Shown here in pieces: positions 9,322 to 18,878 of a stretch of 64,000 bases of DNA (the first letter of the stretch is position 1; every line of letters begins with the position of its first letter). The translations under genes were made by a program, and so were the position numbers. The stretch spans positions 55,063 to 119,062 of the forward strand of contig JAIVFJ010000197.1 of NCBI GenBank assembly GCA_025765615.1. The letters are read 5' to 3'. The notes beneath the pieces were generated by a model. That model was not told the origin of the DNA and ran no database searches. It saw nothing but the letters and a program-made list of their open reading frames with translations. This DNA comes from Zopfochytrium polystomum (lineage: Eukaryota > Chytridiomycota > Chytridiomycetes > Chytridiales > Chytridiaceae).

Positions 9322-12300
9322 TTATATCAGGATGTCTTGCCGCATCGAAGAGGAATCCTCCAACTCGCTCCCCATCGAAATGTGCCGCCACGCCTCGTGC
9401 TCGACAATTGCCGCAGCCCTGCGATCAAGTGCCGCGTCATCCATCTCACCAAAGCAGTGCCTAAGCCACACCACCGTGTCCAGCGACCCCTTAGACATAG
9501 CAATGTTCATCGCTTGCACCGCGCTCCGCGGGTCACCGCGCACGAGTGTTGTGAACAAGAACGCTGTCCTCACCTTGTCCTGTTTGTGTCCTTCTCCTTT
9601 TCCTCTCCTTTCCTTTTCTCCGATTCTCCTTAAATTTGTTTTGCCCACATGCCCAGTGATCATGGGAACTTCTTCATCTCTGATCACTGTGCAGGTACTG
9701 TTCCCTTGACGTCGTTACCACTCCATTCATATCCTAACAATACATGGGAACTTCTTCATCTCTGATCACTGTGCAGGTCGTCTCACTCCCCCACAACAAC
9801 GAGCATGCCCAGCGCCGGGCGGAACCGGGCAAACATCGGGTGCGCGGCAGCTGGTTCCGGGAAACTCTCCCAGAGCCACCGCAGCTCGTCGAAGCGAAGG
9901 TGGCGCACGCAGGACTCCATCAAAGCCGTGACGGCGCCGCAGGCGGAGAAGAGCGCTGGGCGGTGGGCGCAGAGGGTCTTGAGGACCTCGATGCGGCTCT
10001 GGTTGTGGCACTCCGGCACGTAAACTCTACGCGTGGCCCAGAGCTGGAGTGTCTCGTTGCCAACGACAGCCTCGAGAGACGCTGCGGCGAGCACGTCGGG
10101 GGTGGTCTCTAGCACGGCTTCAAGGTGCTCTGTGAGCTCGAGCTGTGCACACCGGAGCGCCAAGTGGTCGCGTTGTGCTGCGTCCGTGCAGGCGACGACG
10201 GCTGCAGCAGCCATGCTCGCCACGGGCATGCGCTCCAGCGGCAGCAGATGAACGCCGGGATCGCCGGTACGCATCTGCTCCTCAATGACGTCGGTCCAAA
10301 ATTTGGTGCGGTCGAGTCCCTCGGGGGTCATACCGTAAGCGACTCCGAGGAACTCTACCACATCGAGGTGCTCCTCGCGGAAGGCGCTCGTCGCGGCGTC
10401 ACGACTGCAGCCTTCGAATCGATTGTCGTGGAGGAACTTGATCACTTCCAGATATCCTCGCTCTGCAGCCACGTCCATGGCCTGTTTGCTGCACCCTTCC
10501 TTCCGGTTCATGTGCAGGTATCGGACAACATCCAGATGGCCGTTTCCGGCTGCCGCGTCCATCGCCACCTTGCTGCATCCTTCGGTCCGTTGCTCGTGGA
10601 GGAACTCGACAATGACCAAGTGTCCCGCCGCTGCCGCCTCGTCCATCGCAGTCGCTGTGAAGGCCTCTCCAAAATGCTCGTTCAGGAACTTTACAACCGC
10701 CAAATGGCCGCCTGCCGCTGCCGTATTCACAGCAGCTTCTGTGCAGCCCTCGTTACGGTTGCTGTGCAAAAATTCTAGAACATCCAAGAGTCCCGCGCCC
10801 GCCGCCAAGTCCATTGCCGAAGCCACCATCACCGGCTCAGTCCAGTCCGGCTCAGTCCAGTCGTCGCTCGCCGCCAAGTCCATTGGCAGATTAATTTTCA
10901 CCGCCGGATCAGTCCAGTCCTCTGGTGACAGCCGATCTAAGACTTGGATGATCTCCAAGCATGCTCGGGGCAGAACATGGAATCGCTTGAGGATCGGCAC
11001 GTACACACTGTCGGCCCGAACGTCCTTCACCTCGGGGCGATGCTCCAGCAGGAACTTGACCACCTCTGCCCTTGCGATCAAGCCCTCCCGATCTTCTGTC
11101 GACGCCAAAGACAGTGCGACATTGAGCGCGTCCGTCGTGCAGCCCTCGGCGCGGTGGGAGTGCAGGAACTTCACCACGTCAATGTGCCCATTCGCCGCGG
11201 CCCCGTCCATCGCTGCAACCGTCCCCTCCGCTCCACGTTCGTGCAAAAACTCGACAACAGCAAGGTGTCCCCTCTTCGCGGCCTTGTCCAACGCCCCTGC
11301 TACGCACTCCATGCCGAACCGGTTCAAAGTCCATTCAAGCACGTGCACGTGGCCCGACTCGGCAGCCACGGCGGCAACCTTGAGCCCAACTTTGGTATCA
11401 AAAGGCTTGAACACGTCCGCCCACCTCAGCAGGTCAACGCGGCCGGCCCGTGCCGCGGAATGGATAAAGCCGTTGTCGATCCTGAGCTCGGGCTGCTCGG
11501 CAAAGAGTTCGGCGACGCGGTGCAGCGGCAGCCCCGACAGTGCAACGTCTCTCCCTTCGATAGGGCACTCGTCGCATGGCCCAGGCGTGAGGAGGTCCTG
11601 CCAGCCGCGGGCCACGGCAACAGGGTGCAGCTGGCGCCGGGCGAGCCACTGCCAATATTGGACAGCGGTGAACATTAATCTGCTTCGGATGAGGTGGTAG
11701 TCGGAGTAGTTGAGCGACGCGTCGTCGTTTACCGGGCGCATTTCGTTTAGTACCGCTGAAAAGTTGAACGCGGCGTGGGCGGCAGTTGCTGCCGCGGCAG
11801 CGGCTGGGGTGGGTGCTTCGTTGGGATCGATGAGCAAGTGGTGGAGGTCGTGTTCGAAGATGTCGCGGAACGCGGATCTGGTTCGGTCCCGATCGGCACC
11901 GGAGCCGCCGGCGCGGAGCGGTTGGATGTCGATGCCGGAGAGGAATTCTGTTACGGGGCCTGCGAAGGCGAGGATGGCGTGCTTCAGCTCGAGTGAGAGT
12001 TTGTCCCACAAGCTGCGGCGGATGCAGGAGGTCGTCGGAGCAACGGCCACGGGGCGGTCTGCGGCAGGAACGGGGGTTGCCACGGCGCTCATGGCATTGA
12101 GCGGTGAATCCAGGAGTCCCAGGCCGGTGAGAAGGGTTGTCACTGCGGCAACGGCAGCTCGGAGGACGCTGAGGTGCTCGCGGACGGTTTCGTTCGATGT
12201 GGAAGAGGTTCCCGCAGTTGAAACGGCCACAGCACCTGGATTGCGTGGAGCTGAAATGCCGTCGTCGGCCTCGACTGACCTATGGTGGTGGAGGTGTGTG

Positions 12301-12329
12301 TTTAAATGGCAGCTTCGACCGAATCCCAA
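9322..12329 (-). pseudogene. Ankyrin-family copy with damaged start and interrupted C-terminus
   Basis: The main frame runs 12329 to 9783 (848 codons) and matches the 5033-7780 gene through the F-box-like segment, the ankyrin repeats and most of the C-terminal domain. Two defects are clear. First, the frame opens on TTG, not ATG; its first 30 codons come from what is noncoding 5' flank in the intact gene, and the conserved HAIQV segment lies in another frame. Second, after Gly-Met-Leu (9.80 kb) the frame stops, and the last 70 codons of the domain reappear only at about 9555-9322, separated by about 220 bp absent from the other two copies. That gap could be a copy-specific intron, but no clear donor and acceptor pair stands out. 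It also carries a 69-bp in-frame insertion with a tandem Asp-Trp-Thr-Glu-Pro. It may still be transcribed, but it is probably a pseudogene. Confidence 0.65.
9661..9778. repeat. 36-bp direct repeat inside the insertion in the ankyrin copy
   Basis: The same 36 bases, beginning catgggaacttcttcatctc, occur at 9661-9696 and again at 9743-9778, with 46 unrelated bases between. Both lie in the roughly 220-bp segment that separates the two halves of the C-terminal domain. The repeat ends in gcaggt and contains the palindrome tgatca just upstream of the first copy and in the core. Confidence 0.85.
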
Positions 12330-13029
12330 CAGTTGGTTGGGGGTACGCGGTATTTAATAGTGGTTTGAAGGGGACTTGTCATGCCTCACTGAATGGCAAA
12401 GTCGATGTTCATGTTGATTGATTGATTTCCGCGTTATTTATTTCAAGTTCATTTCATTTTTCTCCGGCCTCGACAAAATGCGCGGATTGCGGTGATATAT
12501 CCTCGTGTGCTGGCCCGTTGTCTTGCTGACAGATATTCTGTGCTGAAACAAGTTGCACCCTGTCGAACGGTGAAACAAAATTCTTGCTACTTAATTGGCA
12601 TGAAAATAGCCAGTTCCACCGCAAGCAAACTAGAATGAAAGCGGCGTTTTACACAGATTGTATATAGATAGGATCACCACATGTCGCGACCAATTTATTG
12701 GATTTTCACAATATCGATGGGACTCGCGAGGAGCAAGGAGTGGGCACAGACAAGGAAGAGGACGAGAAACGTAAAGAATGAAAGGGGAACCGTGAATTCA
12801 GAGTCAGGGGGCCAAGTAGTGGACCAAAACGAGCAGGGTTTTTGTAGAGGGGTCGTGGAAGGATGAGCGCCGGAGGCAGGGCGGATTGAGCCGTCGCGAC
12901 ACTGGTTACAATGTTCGGAGAACAATGAGAAAGGCAGTCCACAAGGATTTTGAAGAAGAGGAGGTTGAAGCGACTTACCCGACGATTGGAGTCGCAACGA
13001 CCGTGCTGATACCTGCACGAAACGCAAGG
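12330..13029. other. Intergenic, AT-richer than its surroundings; no supported gene
   Basis: Positions 12360-12720 are AT-rich for this window and lack any convincing frame. A minus-strand frame at 12706-12942 ends in a Ser-rich hydrophobic stretch but has no recognisable family. The segment separates two ankyrin copies that face away from each other. Confidence 0.4.
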
Positions 13030-13681
13030 AAAGGTGCATCAAAAGGGCCATGGACAAGGCCGTCGAGCAGGGACTCCTGGAGGTGGCCAAGTTCTTCCAC
13101 GACAAACGCTCCGAAGGCTGCAGCCCCGACGCCGCGGATCGCGCCTGGAACAACGGCCACGAGCACCTGGCACAGTACCTCAGTGCCGCGTACGACCTCA
13201 AGCCCAAGGCGGGGCGCCGGAACTCGTTGGGCGGGGTAAATGACTCCAACGACCCCGACACGGCCAAATAATGGTCCGACTTCGTGGAAGAGCACGCACG
13301 CGCCAGCGGCGGGCCCATCGCGAATATGGCCGCCGTCGCCGCGGCGGCGCCGACACAGCCCAGCGGGACCGCCTCGCGCTGCGCACCGTGCAGCTCGGAC
13401 TCGCGCGGCACCTGGACGCCGTGCTGGAAGCCAGCCCCGACGCACTCGCCGCCGGCGGCCACGACACGCTGCAGTTCTGGGGCCAGCAGCCGGACGCCGC
13501 CGCCGCCGCCGAACCCGCAACCAAAACCGTGGCCGCTTCAGACGCCGCCGGCCGCGGCGTCTTGGTGCTCCGGACGCTCCGCGCGCGGCGGCCGTCGCTC
13601 TTCGCCCACCGTGGCGTCCGAGTCCATCCTGCGCACCTGCGGTTCGACGAGCTGGCGTGGCTGTGCGCGAACTTCCCCTGG
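13030..13681 (+). pseudogene. Ankyrin-family 3'-half remnant, truncated by a copia element
   Basis: The segment starts inside the last ankyrin repeats (AMDKAVEQGLLEVAKFFHD, like AMDIAAERGYLEVVKFLHE of the 18.9-21.6 kb copy) and continues into the C-terminal domain. An in-frame TAA at about 13269 and a frame change near 13340 break it. The second frame keeps RDRLALRTVQLGLARHLDAV. It ends abruptly at 13681 inside the conserved DELAWLCANFP motif, where copia Gag-like sequence begins in another frame. Confidence 0.75.
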
Positions 13682-16600
13682 AGACTTCATTGGTTCAGTC
13701 TCAGTACTCACCGAGCACCTAAAGGACGCTGGGACACTTGACTGGGACAAGATATATGTCTGTATTCTTCTGACTGCGATGCCCGATACTCCTGGATGGC
13801 AGAATGTAGAAGTGATGCTATGTGCACTTGACGCAACAAAGTTGATGTGCTGCAAAGTTGAGAGCAAGCTCAACGACCATGCTTGGTGATCAAGGGGAAA
13901 GTTCTGGAGGTGGATCGAAGAAGGAGTCAACAAATCTGCTGATTTCACCACATCCAAAGCAGACAAGAAGAAGCAGACCTGCTTAAATTGCAGCAAGCCT
14001 GGACACCTGTGCAAGGATTGCTGGGGGAAAGTTGGCGGTGCAGGAGGAAAAGGTCCAAAGCAAGGCAGCAAAATCACCAAAGCTAAGGGCAAAGAGAACA
14101 CATCAGACGCAATCTCTGCTTTCACAGTGAAGTTGAGAGGACCAAGTGAGGATGTTTGGTACCATGACAGCAGTCTGTCATACCATCTCACAAACAGCCC
14201 CCATTTCTTTGTTCCAGGCACCCACAAGGAAATGTTGGACGAGGTTACCATTGGAGACAGAAACCCTCTCATGATTGTTGCTGAGGGGAATGTTGTGCTT
14301 GACTCAACAATTTTATCTGAAAGACTTCCACTGAGGGGAGTACAATACTGCCCCAACATCACAGCCAATCGAGTTTCCCACACACCTCTCACCCTTGCTG
14401 GACTTGAGTTGCATGGGAAGGGGGAGTGAATTGCCTTCCAGACAAAAACGCGGAAGTGCTTGTTGGGAAGATTGTTGGACGAAATCTGTAGAGGCAGATA
14501 ACTGCAAGGAGGCACACTGCACCTTCGAAGTCAACAATCAAGGTTCTGTTGACAGCAGACATCCAAAATCACTGCCTGTCTGATGGGGCAAAGCGGTTTG
14601 CTGATGGGTTTCTGCCCATTGCTGCTTTGCGATGTGTGTCAGTGAGTAAAGCTTACATGCCTACCATTTCGACAATCCAAGAACCCCAGAGCACAGCATC
14701 CACTTGACCTGGTTCACATGAAAATCACACCAATCAAGATGAAAAGTGTTGAAGGCAAAGAGTTGGCTCTAAATTGCATATGAGCACGAGCAGAATGGGA
14801 AAGCAGAAATTGCAAATCGGAATTTGATGGACTGAGCACGCTCAGCCTTGCTCGATGCTTGGATGGATAAGAAGTGATGGCCTCATGCACGAGCCACTGC
14901 TGTTTATGTGAGTAATCAATTGCCTGTAAAGGGACTCTCTCTCACATCAATTGAGCTATTCACTCAAATCAAACCTGAATTGGCAAGCCTGTGGGTATTT
15001 AGAGCCTGGGGATGGGCTTGCTATCCTGCCGAGCATTTGACTGGCAAGAACAAGTTGAATGAGCAGAGTTGGGTTGTGCACATGCTATCATTTGCACAAG
15101 GTAAAATGCGTACAATGTTCTGGACCCATCCACAAACGAAATATTTGTTGCTTGGAGTGTGTGGTTTGACCAGACTCTCACTGGTCCCTTGAGTGATTCT
15201 ACCTTGAAAGCTACTGTTTCCTCACGCCAATGCCAAAGGTGTTGCACCAATACTGGATCTGACTTGGATGATGATGACGTCCCTCTCACTCACGAGTGGG
15301 GAGCACCAGTTGCAGACACAGACAGTGAGGGTAAGAGTGAAGGTGATACAGACTCGGAACTGTGGGAAAGTGCAGCAACAAGTCCACAGCCAGGCTTGCC
15401 AGCGTGTAGGCCATCACTGGAGCAGCCAAGCACCCCTGCAAGTCAGCCATCACCACCTTGTTCACCACCCCACTGACCACAGGAGCACTGTAGCAAGTGC
15501 ATTTGGATGCAACACGCCTGTGAGTGTGCTCAGCAAGAACAAGCAGTATCTGATTTCCTGGAACGCAAGAAGAAAGGAACGAAAACCAACTGGGAAAGAT
15601 CAAACTTCGCTTTCATTTCTGTTGCAGAGGTCAAACGTGACCCTGAATGGACGAGTTGGAAAGCTGCTACGGATTAGCAGATGCAAACACGAGATGAAAT
15701 GGGACGTGGACATTGAAACCACTCCCATCAGGTCACAAACCTATTGGGTTGAAGTGGCACCTGGAGAGGCAGAAAGACGCAGATGGAAACTTGTTGGAGA
15801 GGAAGGCGAGGCTGGTTGGCTGAGGATTCAGCCAGATTTAAGCACTCAATTACACTGAGACATACTCGCGAACAGCATGAGCATAGACCTTTCAGTTGAT
15901 GCTTGTACTGGCTCTGGAGTTTGATATGGAAATTTACAAGATTGGTATTCGTGCATCTTACTTGAATGGACTCACTGATGAGGAAGTCTATATGGAACAT
16001 CTGGATCGATATGAAGTATTTGGGCCAAATGGGGAGAAGGTCTATTGCCTATCACAGAAGGCCCTGTATGGGACAAAACAGGCTGGGCGGATTTGGTACA
16101 AGACTACTCGCAAGCGGTTGGAGAATAGATTCCAACCATTGAAGCATGACCCTTGCCTCTTCCTAAGGGAGAAGATCGGGGATTCAGACTTTATGGTGGC
16201 CCACTATTTGTGGACGATATGCTGACGTTCATATGCTCTATTATGCCTCTGCAAGGGCAACCTTTGAGAAGTTCTGGACTCGCCTGAATGCTACTTTCGA
16301 GCTGAGTGATGTGGGCAGGAGTGCTGCATTGGTATCGGGGTGCAACAGGACCGAAAGAAGAGGGAGATTCGATTGAGTAACTCAGCAAATGTTCACAAGT
16401 TCCTGACCAGGTTTGGGATGGAGGATTCCAAAGCTATCTCCACACCAATGGTGCCAGGGTGTGTTCAGGAGAAGATTGGTGAAGAGCCACGAACAGAAAA
16501 GCCCATGCAAGAGCTAGTGGGCTGCTTGAATTTCCCAGCTTGGACTTGACTTATCGTTTTCTGCTGGACAACTGGGCCAAGTTATGGCCAACACAGCAGA

Positions 16601-17200
16601 CAAGCACTGGGAGGCAGTCCTAGACGTGCTACGCTACATCAAGGGCAGTGCTGATGTGCCATTTGTGTTTCGACAGGGCGGCAAGATGGAACTTGTGGGA
16701 TACTCTGATTCTGACTTCGCACTGGACATAGTGTCTGCAAAGTCTGTCTATGGATTTGTATTCTTCCTTGGGACTGCGCCATTAGCTGGAGGAGCAAATG
16801 CACAGGCTCAGTTGCAACATCGACAACAGTGGTGGAATTGGACGCCTCTTGGAGGCCATGTAGGAGGAGATTTGGTTGCGTGGGCTGTTGGGGGAGACTG
16901 GGTCAGGTCTTGACGGCCTTCTTTACGCCAATTCTCACAGAGGGAGGGTGATTTGAAATATTCAGAGCATTTCAAATCAACCAAGCTCTGTGTGGAGCCC
17001 AGTGTGCAAGCAACTGGTCTCCCCACAGAGAGGGACACTGAATTGAAATCTTCAGAAGCATTTCAAATCAACCAAGGTCTCTGTGTGCAGTGACTAGTCT
17101 CCCCACAGAGGAAAGATGATTTGAAATCATCAGGGACATTTCCAATCAACCAGTGGGTTGCCATTGGCCTGGACAGAGGTCTCTGCACAGCAGAAAAAGG
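13682..17200 (+). mobile_element. Decayed Ty1/copia LTR retrotransposon, 5'-truncated
   Basis: Domains appear in copia order on the plus strand, with stops and frame changes between them. There is a Gag fragment (13683-13887); a zinc knuckle C-x2-C-x4-H-x4-C (about 13990-14030); a protease region whose active site reads Asp-Ser-Ser rather than Asp-Ser/Thr-Gly; an integrase fragment (about 14690-15080); reverse transcriptase (15880-16215) with SQKALYGTKQAGRIWYK and a shifted Phe-Val-Asp-Asp box near 16205; the RT/RNase H linker (LVGCLNF, about 16510); and an RNase H core (HWEAVLDVLRYIKG ... GYSDSDFA, 16600-16740). The first RT catalytic Asp is replaced (IGIRASYLNG). A purine tract (agggaggg) precedes TG at 16949, a plausible 3' LTR start. 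No 5' LTR is seen. The element cannot be autonomous. Confidence 0.9.
16949..17200 (+). repeat. Three tandem units with internal hairpins, likely LTR sequence
   Basis: Three related units start at 16949, 17038 and 17117 (about 89, 79 and 80 bp). Each opens with a form of ttgaaat, followed within 20 bases by (a)catttcaaatcaacca (catttccaatcaacca in unit 3). Units 1 and 2 end with (c/t)tccccacagag. The ttgaaat/atttcaa pairs would form small hairpins. The position right after the purine tract suggests they belong to the copia 3' LTR, either an internally repeated LTR or tandem truncated LTRs. Confidence 0.7.
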
Positions 17201-17479
17201 GTGTTTCACACAGAGACAAAGTCAGCTGACCTGGAGCTGCTGTGAGCTGCCCTGGTTCAACATTTCTCTGAACCCATTGAGTGTGATTCTAATCGCATTG
17301 TCCTTCCCGGCGAAGCCTAGGAAAGCAAAGCTAAAATCACCGCTGTCTTCACCTAACTCCTTTCATTGGATTCAGATTTGGCCTCTTGGCTTACCCGACT
17401 TAGTGTTAGTCGCATTGGCAGCGGAGATGAGGCTGACGTCGACATAGGAAGCTGGCTTCCTAGGCTCAAATCTCAACAG

Positions 17480-17640
17480 ACTTTCTCATGCTGGATTTTC
17501 TCCCACACAAATTTGATCTTCACTGCTTCATGCTTGGTATGCTCCAGGTTCCAGTACCCCATCACCGTCTTGATGACTGAGGTGTTGTCTTCGTAGATAG
17601 TGGTTTCGTTGTTTGGATTGTGCCAGTAAAAGTACAGTCA
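17480..17640 (-). mobile_element. Second copia fragment (RNase H end), opposite strand
   Basis: On the minus strand, one frame reads ETTIYEDNTSVIKT and then EHTKHEAVKIKFVWEKIQHE, the C-terminal RNase H signature of Ty1/copia Pol (typically TIYEDNQ-A--LA and RTKHIDI-YHF-RE). It is broken by a stop just after this motif. It lies on the opposite strand from the 13.7-17.2 kb element, so it represents a different insertion, and it ends within about 20 bp of the LRR-like remnant. Confidence 0.75.
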
Positions 17641-17659
17641 AGTCAAGCATGAAGACTCT

Positions 17660-18222
17660 ACCACGAGTGTTTTGAGAAGATTGGCGCTGACCTTCGATGA
17701 ATCGAGAAATTCAAGGCTGAGGCTGCGGATGCGATAGGTGCAAAAACCTTTTCAACGCTTTCAGACGAATGTTGTTCGCAGTGAACCAGCAAGCGATTTC
17801 ACCCATGCTGAAGGAGACGAGCTTGCGCCTCTATCCCCACGGAAGAACAGTCTGTTGATCGCCTTCAGTGGAGCTGTCGAAAAGTCCTGATCGCGGTCGT
17901 GGTACAACTCGATCGAGAGATAAACTGCGGACCGCTCCAGTCCATGCGAGTTTTCTGATCCTCGCGAAAAGCGAGGATCGGTGCAACAGCCCTTAGAAAG
18001 ATGTTCGTGGCGCAGTTCGACGGGAAGAGGCCCGCGCGCAGCTGCACCCAAATGTCGTTGTCGGCGGCAACGACGATTCGAAGGTGGTTGGAGGATGTAA
18101 GATGATGAGCGGCATCTCCGCTCGATCCCATCGACAAAGGCTTTGGCGTATTCGAGCGCGATCGCCTTTTGAGCGGCTCTGTCTTTCCTGTAAGAGTTGT
18201 CGGTAAATTCGTATGAGATCAT
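17660..18222 (-). pseudogene. LRR-like family N-terminal remnant
   Basis: Starting at a minus-strand ATG at 18222, the sequence reads M-I-S-Y-E-F and QKAIALEYAKAFVDGIE, matching MIDFHF and QKAVAQSRAKAFVDRIE of the full gene. Later parts (WVQLRAGLFPSNCATN; DFSTAPLKAINRLFF; YRIRSLSLEF..ANLLKTLVV) match in order but in several frames. The copy stops at 17660, just after the motif DLLKSLVV of the full gene, where copia sequence begins. It is a transposon-truncated pseudogene. Confidence 0.8.
18031..18205 (-). repeat. Near-identical segment shared with 23104-23275
   Basis: About 115 bp from cccgcgcgcagctgcaccca onward, followed by 50 bp with a few differences, are the same here and in the LRR-like remnant near 23.1-23.3 kb. 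Both are on the same strand and both contain the remnant N-terminus. The identity is far higher than between these copies and the full gene, so the two remnants share a recent common origin or have been converted. Confidence 0.8.
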
Positions 18223-18519
18223 CGCATCGGGGAGAGCAAGCGTGACTAGATGCTGGGAAACGATCGCCAGCAGATGGTGGCGCAGCCACAATAATTGCAC
18301 GGACCTAATGAAGGCAGAGAGGGCAAATGCCCCGCTGATGGTACTAACACAACCTCATATCAAAGTATATCTCGCTGCCAAATCCCCCTAACCCTGCGTG
18401 ATCAAGCAGGCAGGCAAGCGGCTCCTTCCAAGCCTAAGAAATGCAGCTGCAAACTTTTTCGCAATAAAATCAGATGATTCCCGAATGCAGCCGGACATCG
18501 CCAAACCAAGGCACACTTC

Positions 18520-18810
18520 CAATCCAGCCACCTGGCGTCGGCGGAAGCGGCGTCACGGGTGCTCCCGACGCTCCGCGTGCGGCGGCCGTCGCTGTTCTCC
18601 GACTGTGGCGGTGGGAGCTGTTGGTTGCCAGTAAAAGATTCCGTCTATTAGAGGTAATCACTAGAGTGGGATGGTCTGGTCCCGATGCAGTTGCAGCGTG
18701 TCAGGGCCAAAGCCCACATAAATAAATCAACAGGGGCGGCGGCGGGGGCGGCGTAGCGGCGCTGCTCGAGTCCAGCGCGCGGCACCTGCGCTTCGACGAG
18801 CTGGCATCTC
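18520..18810 (+). pseudogene. Small ankyrin-family C-terminal scraps
   Basis: Two short pieces match the C-terminal domain of the ankyrin family. The first, near 18550-18620, reads SRVLPTLRVRRPSLFS, like VLVLRTLRARRPSLFA at 13.6 kb. The second, near 18740-18807, reads AALLESSARHLRFDELA. They are separated by unrelated sequence and stops. They lie immediately upstream of the 18.9-21.6 kb copy and may have replaced its original start. Confidence 0.55.
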
Positions 18811-18878
18811 CGCCGCAGAAGGAATAGAACGGGAATGCGCGTGCGTGCGTTGGACCACTACCAGTAGTAGCAGGCATC

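Noticed and set aside
13538..14515. 325-codon minus-strand frame across the copia Gag region.
   Set aside because: The plus strand here holds a recognisable zinc knuckle and Gag/protease motifs, so the minus frame is a shadow.
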